NCBI GenBank assembly: GCA_024276335.1
Contig: JAJRXL010000161.1
Span: forward strand, 1 to 8,097
Source: Bacteroidota bacterium
Lineage (GTDB): Bacteria; Bacteroidota; Ignavibacteria; SZUA-365; JAADGX01
Direction of reading: 5' to 3'
DNA length: 8,097 nt
In this document: positions 6,259 to 8,097 of the stretch, piece by piece
How the letters are laid out: each line of letters starts with the position of its first letter
Position numbering within the stretch: position 1 is the stretch's first letter
The notes under the pieces: generated by a model
What the model was told of the DNA's origin: nothing
The model's database searches: none
The model's input: the letters and a program-made list of their open reading frames with translations, nothing else
Made by a program: the position numbers and the translations under genes

Positions 6259-7176
6259 TCACTCCGTATCAAATGCATCTCCCCGGTGAACTCCGTACCG
6301 GCTGGCCATGTGAACCGCTTCGTTCAATTCATCCCGTGTCGGGCGGCGGGAAAGCTCCGGGTAATCGCCCGCGCGGTACATGGGACGGTACTGGTCCATA
6401 ACGTTCACATAGGAATCTACGGAGATGTTTTCTGCGAGAAATCGCATGACCTCGTCCGTTCCAGCAATGCGATTGGGCAGCACGAGGTGACGAACGAGCA
6501 AACCGCGCACGGCTATGCCGTTTATCGTTTGCAGGTCGCCGACCTGGGTGTGCATTTCCCGCAGCGCCTGCCTGACGATATCCCAGTAATGCTTTACCCC
6601 GGAATATTGCTCCGCGATCCTCGAATCCGAGTATTTAACATCGGGCATGTATATATCAACGATGCCATCCAGAAGTCGTAAGGTCCCCAGCGCGTCATAC
6701 CCGGAGGAATTGTACACGATGGGGAGCCGAAAGCCCCGTTCCACGGCGATAACCAGGGCCTCGAGCACCTGGGCGACGACGTGACTGGGTGTGACGAGGT
6801 TCAGGTTATGACAGCCACGGTCCTGGAGATCGAGAAAGATATCCGCCAGTTCGGCAGCGGCGACTTCCCTTCCCATCCGCATCTGGCTGATGTCGTAGTT
6901 CTGGCAAAAAACGCAATGCAAATTACATCCCGCGAAGAACACCGTTCCCGATCCACGCAATCCCACCAAGACGCTTTCCTCGCCGAAATGAGGACAGGCT
7001 GAAGCCACCAACGCCAACCTGCCGACGCCGCACTCTCCGGTTTCTCCGGCAGCGCGGTTCGCCTTGCACGCGCGGGGACAGAGCACGCAGGCTTCCAGCT
7101 TCCTAGTGGCCGACTCGACACGCCGCGAGATTTCCCCCCTGCGGAACAGCTTGAGGTATGAAGGATAGGTTTTCAT
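6259..7176 (-). CDS. PflX-family (COG1313) radical SAM protein
   Basis: The product is 305 residues from the ATG at 7174-7176. The radical SAM motif C-x3-C-x2-C is at Cys84, Cys88 and Cys91 (FAGCNLHCVFCQNY); these bind the 4Fe-4S cluster that cleaves S-adenosylmethionine. An N-terminal group C30-x2-C33-P-R-x-C37, followed by Cys49 (GECGVG), marks the PflX branch, which resembles pyruvate-formate-lyase activating enzymes. CPHFGEE, RGSGTVFF, NLVTPSHV, YNSSGYD, DIYMPDVKY and RHLVLPN all fit that family, and length is normal. The substrate of PflX proteins is unknown, and no formate-lyase-like partner or Memo/AMMECR1 gene is present here. An upstream in-frame GTG at 7263 would add a 29-residue hydrophobic stretch coded by the low-complexity tract; I reject it. 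No Shine-Dalgarno precedes the ATG. A strong terminator follows directly. Confidence 0.92.
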   Translation of the reverse strand: MKTYPSYLKLFRRGEISRRVESATRKLEACVLCPRACKANRAAGETGECGVGRLALVASACPHFGEESVLVGLRGSGTVFFAGCNLHCVFCQNYDISQMRMGREVAAAELADIFLDLQDRGCHNLNLVTPSHVVAQVLEALVIAVERGFRLPIVYNSSGYDALGTLRLLDGIVDIYMPDVKYSDSRIAEQYSGVKHYWDIVRQALREMHTQVGDLQTINGIAVRGLLVRHLVLPNRIAGTDEVMRFLAENISVDSYVNVMDQYRPMYRAGDYPELSRRPTRDELNEAVHMASRYGVHRGDAFDTE

Positions 7177-7179
7177 GGC

Positions 7180-7220
7180 AAGTAAAAAGTAAAAGGGGAA
7201 AAGGAAAAAGAGAAAGAAGG
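7180..7220. repeat. Purine tract / pyrimidine-only mRNA leader before the radical SAM gene
   Basis: The plus strand is A and G only apart from T at 7183 and 7190, with AAAAGT/AAAAGG-like units. On the coding strand this is a 41-base stretch of C and T, with two A, and no G, ending just before the radical SAM ATG. It could serve as a pyrimidine-rich ribosome standby site in place of a Shine-Dalgarno, as a Rho-binding C-rich/G-poor stretch, or be simple slippage-prone filler. Similar A/G runs occur between genes in related bacteria, from memory. Confidence 0.6.
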
Positions 7221-7281
7221 TATGAGGTAATAGGTTATAAGGCGACGTAGAGTGCAGCGTCACCTACACACAAGGGAACAC

Positions 7282-7300
7282 AATTGCCACCACGGCAATT
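7282..7300 (-). terminator. Perfect 7-bp hairpin downstream of hsdR
   Basis: AATTGCC (7282-7288) pairs perfectly with GGCAATT (7294-7300) around a 5-base loop, 21 bases past the hsdR stop. On the hsdR strand no T-run follows, so termination would be weak. On the plus strand a TT follows, but no plus-strand gene leads into it. It may be a 3'-end-stabilising hairpin. Confidence 0.35.
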
Positions 7301-7321
7301 TTACTTCACTGATTACAACTG

Positions 7322-8097
7322 TTATGATTTATCCCACTCCTCGGTCCATTCCTGACAGAGTACCTCGGTTTGCTCAAGCACCAATTCTGTCGCGCGTTGT
7401 TGCATGTCCGGCGGGTAACCGTGTTTGCGCAGAATGCGCTTCACCAGAACACGAATTTGAGCACGCGCGTTTTCACGAACCTGCCAGTCGATAGTCACAT
7501 TCTGCTTCACGCGGTCAACCAGTTCCTGTGCCAGAAATCGAAGTTGTTCGTCGCCCATCACGTCCCGAGCGCTCTGGTTTTCAGCCAACGCGTCGTAGAA
7601 CGCCACTTCATCATTCGTTAAGCCGAGTTCCTGTCCGCGAGTTTGGGCCTTTCGAATATCCTTAGCCAACTGAATGAGTTCTTCGATTACTTGAGCTGCT
7701 TCAATTGCACGATTCTGATACTTGCGAACGGCCTGCTCCAACATGTCAGCAAATGATCGAGCTTGGACAACGTTCTTGCGCATGTGGGTTCTGATCTCGT
7801 CGTTGATCAGCTTCTTTAGAAGTTCCAGCGCCAGGTTCCGCTGCGGCAGTTGTCTTACTTCAGTCAGAAACTCATCGGATAAGATCGAGATGTCTGGTTT
7901 CTCGAGACCGGCCGCAGCGAAAATGTCAACCACCTCGGTAGAGTAAACCGCGCGTGATATGAGTTGCCGAATCGCGGACTCCATCTCATCCGGTGTCCTC
8001 TCCGACTCGGACACCGTGGCTTTGACAAGAGCCGAACGGATCTCCTGGAACAGTCCCACTTCATCTCGAATCGCCAGAGCTTGCTCGTGGGGCACTG
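7322..8097 (-). CDS. hsdR: Type I restriction enzyme R subunit, C-terminal end (partial at right edge)
   Basis: The last 258 or so codons of hsdR. HsdR is the helicase-like motor and endonuclease subunit that, with HsdM and HsdS, cleaves unmodified foreign DNA. This part is the helical C-terminal domain (DUF3387 / HsdR C-terminal type), which in EcoR124I-like enzymes docks the subunit onto the methyltransferase core. Recognisable stretches are LGLTNDEVAFYDALAENQSA, VMGDEQLRFLAQELV, NVTIDWQVRENARAQIRVLV, KRILRKHGYPPD and VLEQTE. It ends in a TAA at 7322-7324. The nuclease and helicase motifs lie beyond the right edge; whole proteins run near 1000 residues. The GTG at 8093-8095 is not the real start. 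Sampled lines are 48-52% G+C against 60-62% in the genes to the left, which fits a horizontally acquired restriction system. Confidence 0.93.
   Translation of the reverse strand, partial: VPHEQALAIRDEVGLFQEIRSALVKATVSESERTPDEMESAIRQLISRAVYSTEVVDIFAAAGLEKPDISILSDEFLTEVRQLPQRNLALELLKKLINDEIRTHMRKNVVQARSFADMLEQAVRKYQNRAIEAAQVIEELIQLAKDIRKAQTRGQELGLTNDEVAFYDALAENQSARDVMGDEQLRFLAQELVDRVKQNVTIDWQVRENARAQIRVLVKRILRKHGYPPDMQQRATELVLEQTEVLCQEWTEEWDKS

Noticed and set aside
7177..7263. Longer N-terminus for the radical SAM protein from a GTG at 7263, giving a membrane-like segment
   Set aside because: The hydrophobic stretch is only the translation of the pyrimidine tract; family members begin like MKTYPSYLKLFRRGE.
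1..8097. tRNA, rRNA, CRISPR array, insertion sequence, integrase
   Set aside because: None was seen on either strand: no spaced repeats, no transposase motifs and no cloverleaf-like segments.

Overview
The window looks like chromosomal DNA from a bacterium of the Bacteroidota/FCB lineage. The best clue is the type IX secretion (T9SS) type A sorting domain at the end of the large secreted protein at 3536-6061. A DUF5916 outer-membrane protein and a DUF2807 (GIN-domain) cell-surface protein, both common in that lineage, agree with it. Sampled lines of the secreted-protein and radical-SAM genes run about 60-62% G+C, so an Ignavibacteria-like or deep-branching FCB organism is plausible. The species cannot be named from this sequence.

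Every supportable gene is on the minus strand, so transcription runs from right to left. From the right edge: (1) 7322-8097 is the 3' end of hsdR, the motor/nuclease subunit of a type I restriction-modification system, and is lower in G+C (about 50% in sampled lines). (2) 7177-7321 is a spacer with a 7-bp perfect hairpin and a striking purine tract, which makes a pyrimidine-only mRNA leader. (3) 6259-7176 is a PflX-family (COG1313) radical SAM protein, closed by a strong Rho-independent terminator one base past its stop codon. (4) 6058-6209 is the leader of the next transcription unit, with a hairpin and an 18-codon reading frame whose stop overlaps the next start codon as ATGA. (5) 3536-6061 is an 841-residue secreted beta-propeller protein with ten canonical Asp boxes, a GH74-like layout and a T9SS tail. 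(6) 2702-3403 is a DUF2807 protein with a possible lipobox. (7) 2349-2701 is a 353-base spacer with no convincing gene except a possible 12-codon leader frame. (8) 1-2348 is a DUF5916 (CBM9-like domain plus outer-membrane barrel) gene, interrupted by one in-frame TAA at codon 263 and running off the left edge.

The three left-hand genes all encode exported or surface proteins and may serve envelope or polysaccharide functions, but nothing here proves that they form one operon. The radical SAM gene is insulated from them by its terminator, and the restriction gene looks like an unrelated, possibly transferred neighbour. The observations most worth checking are the nonsense codon inside an otherwise intact DUF5916 frame, the leader peptide coupled to the secreted propeller, and the question of whether that propeller is a true GH74 endo-glucanase.
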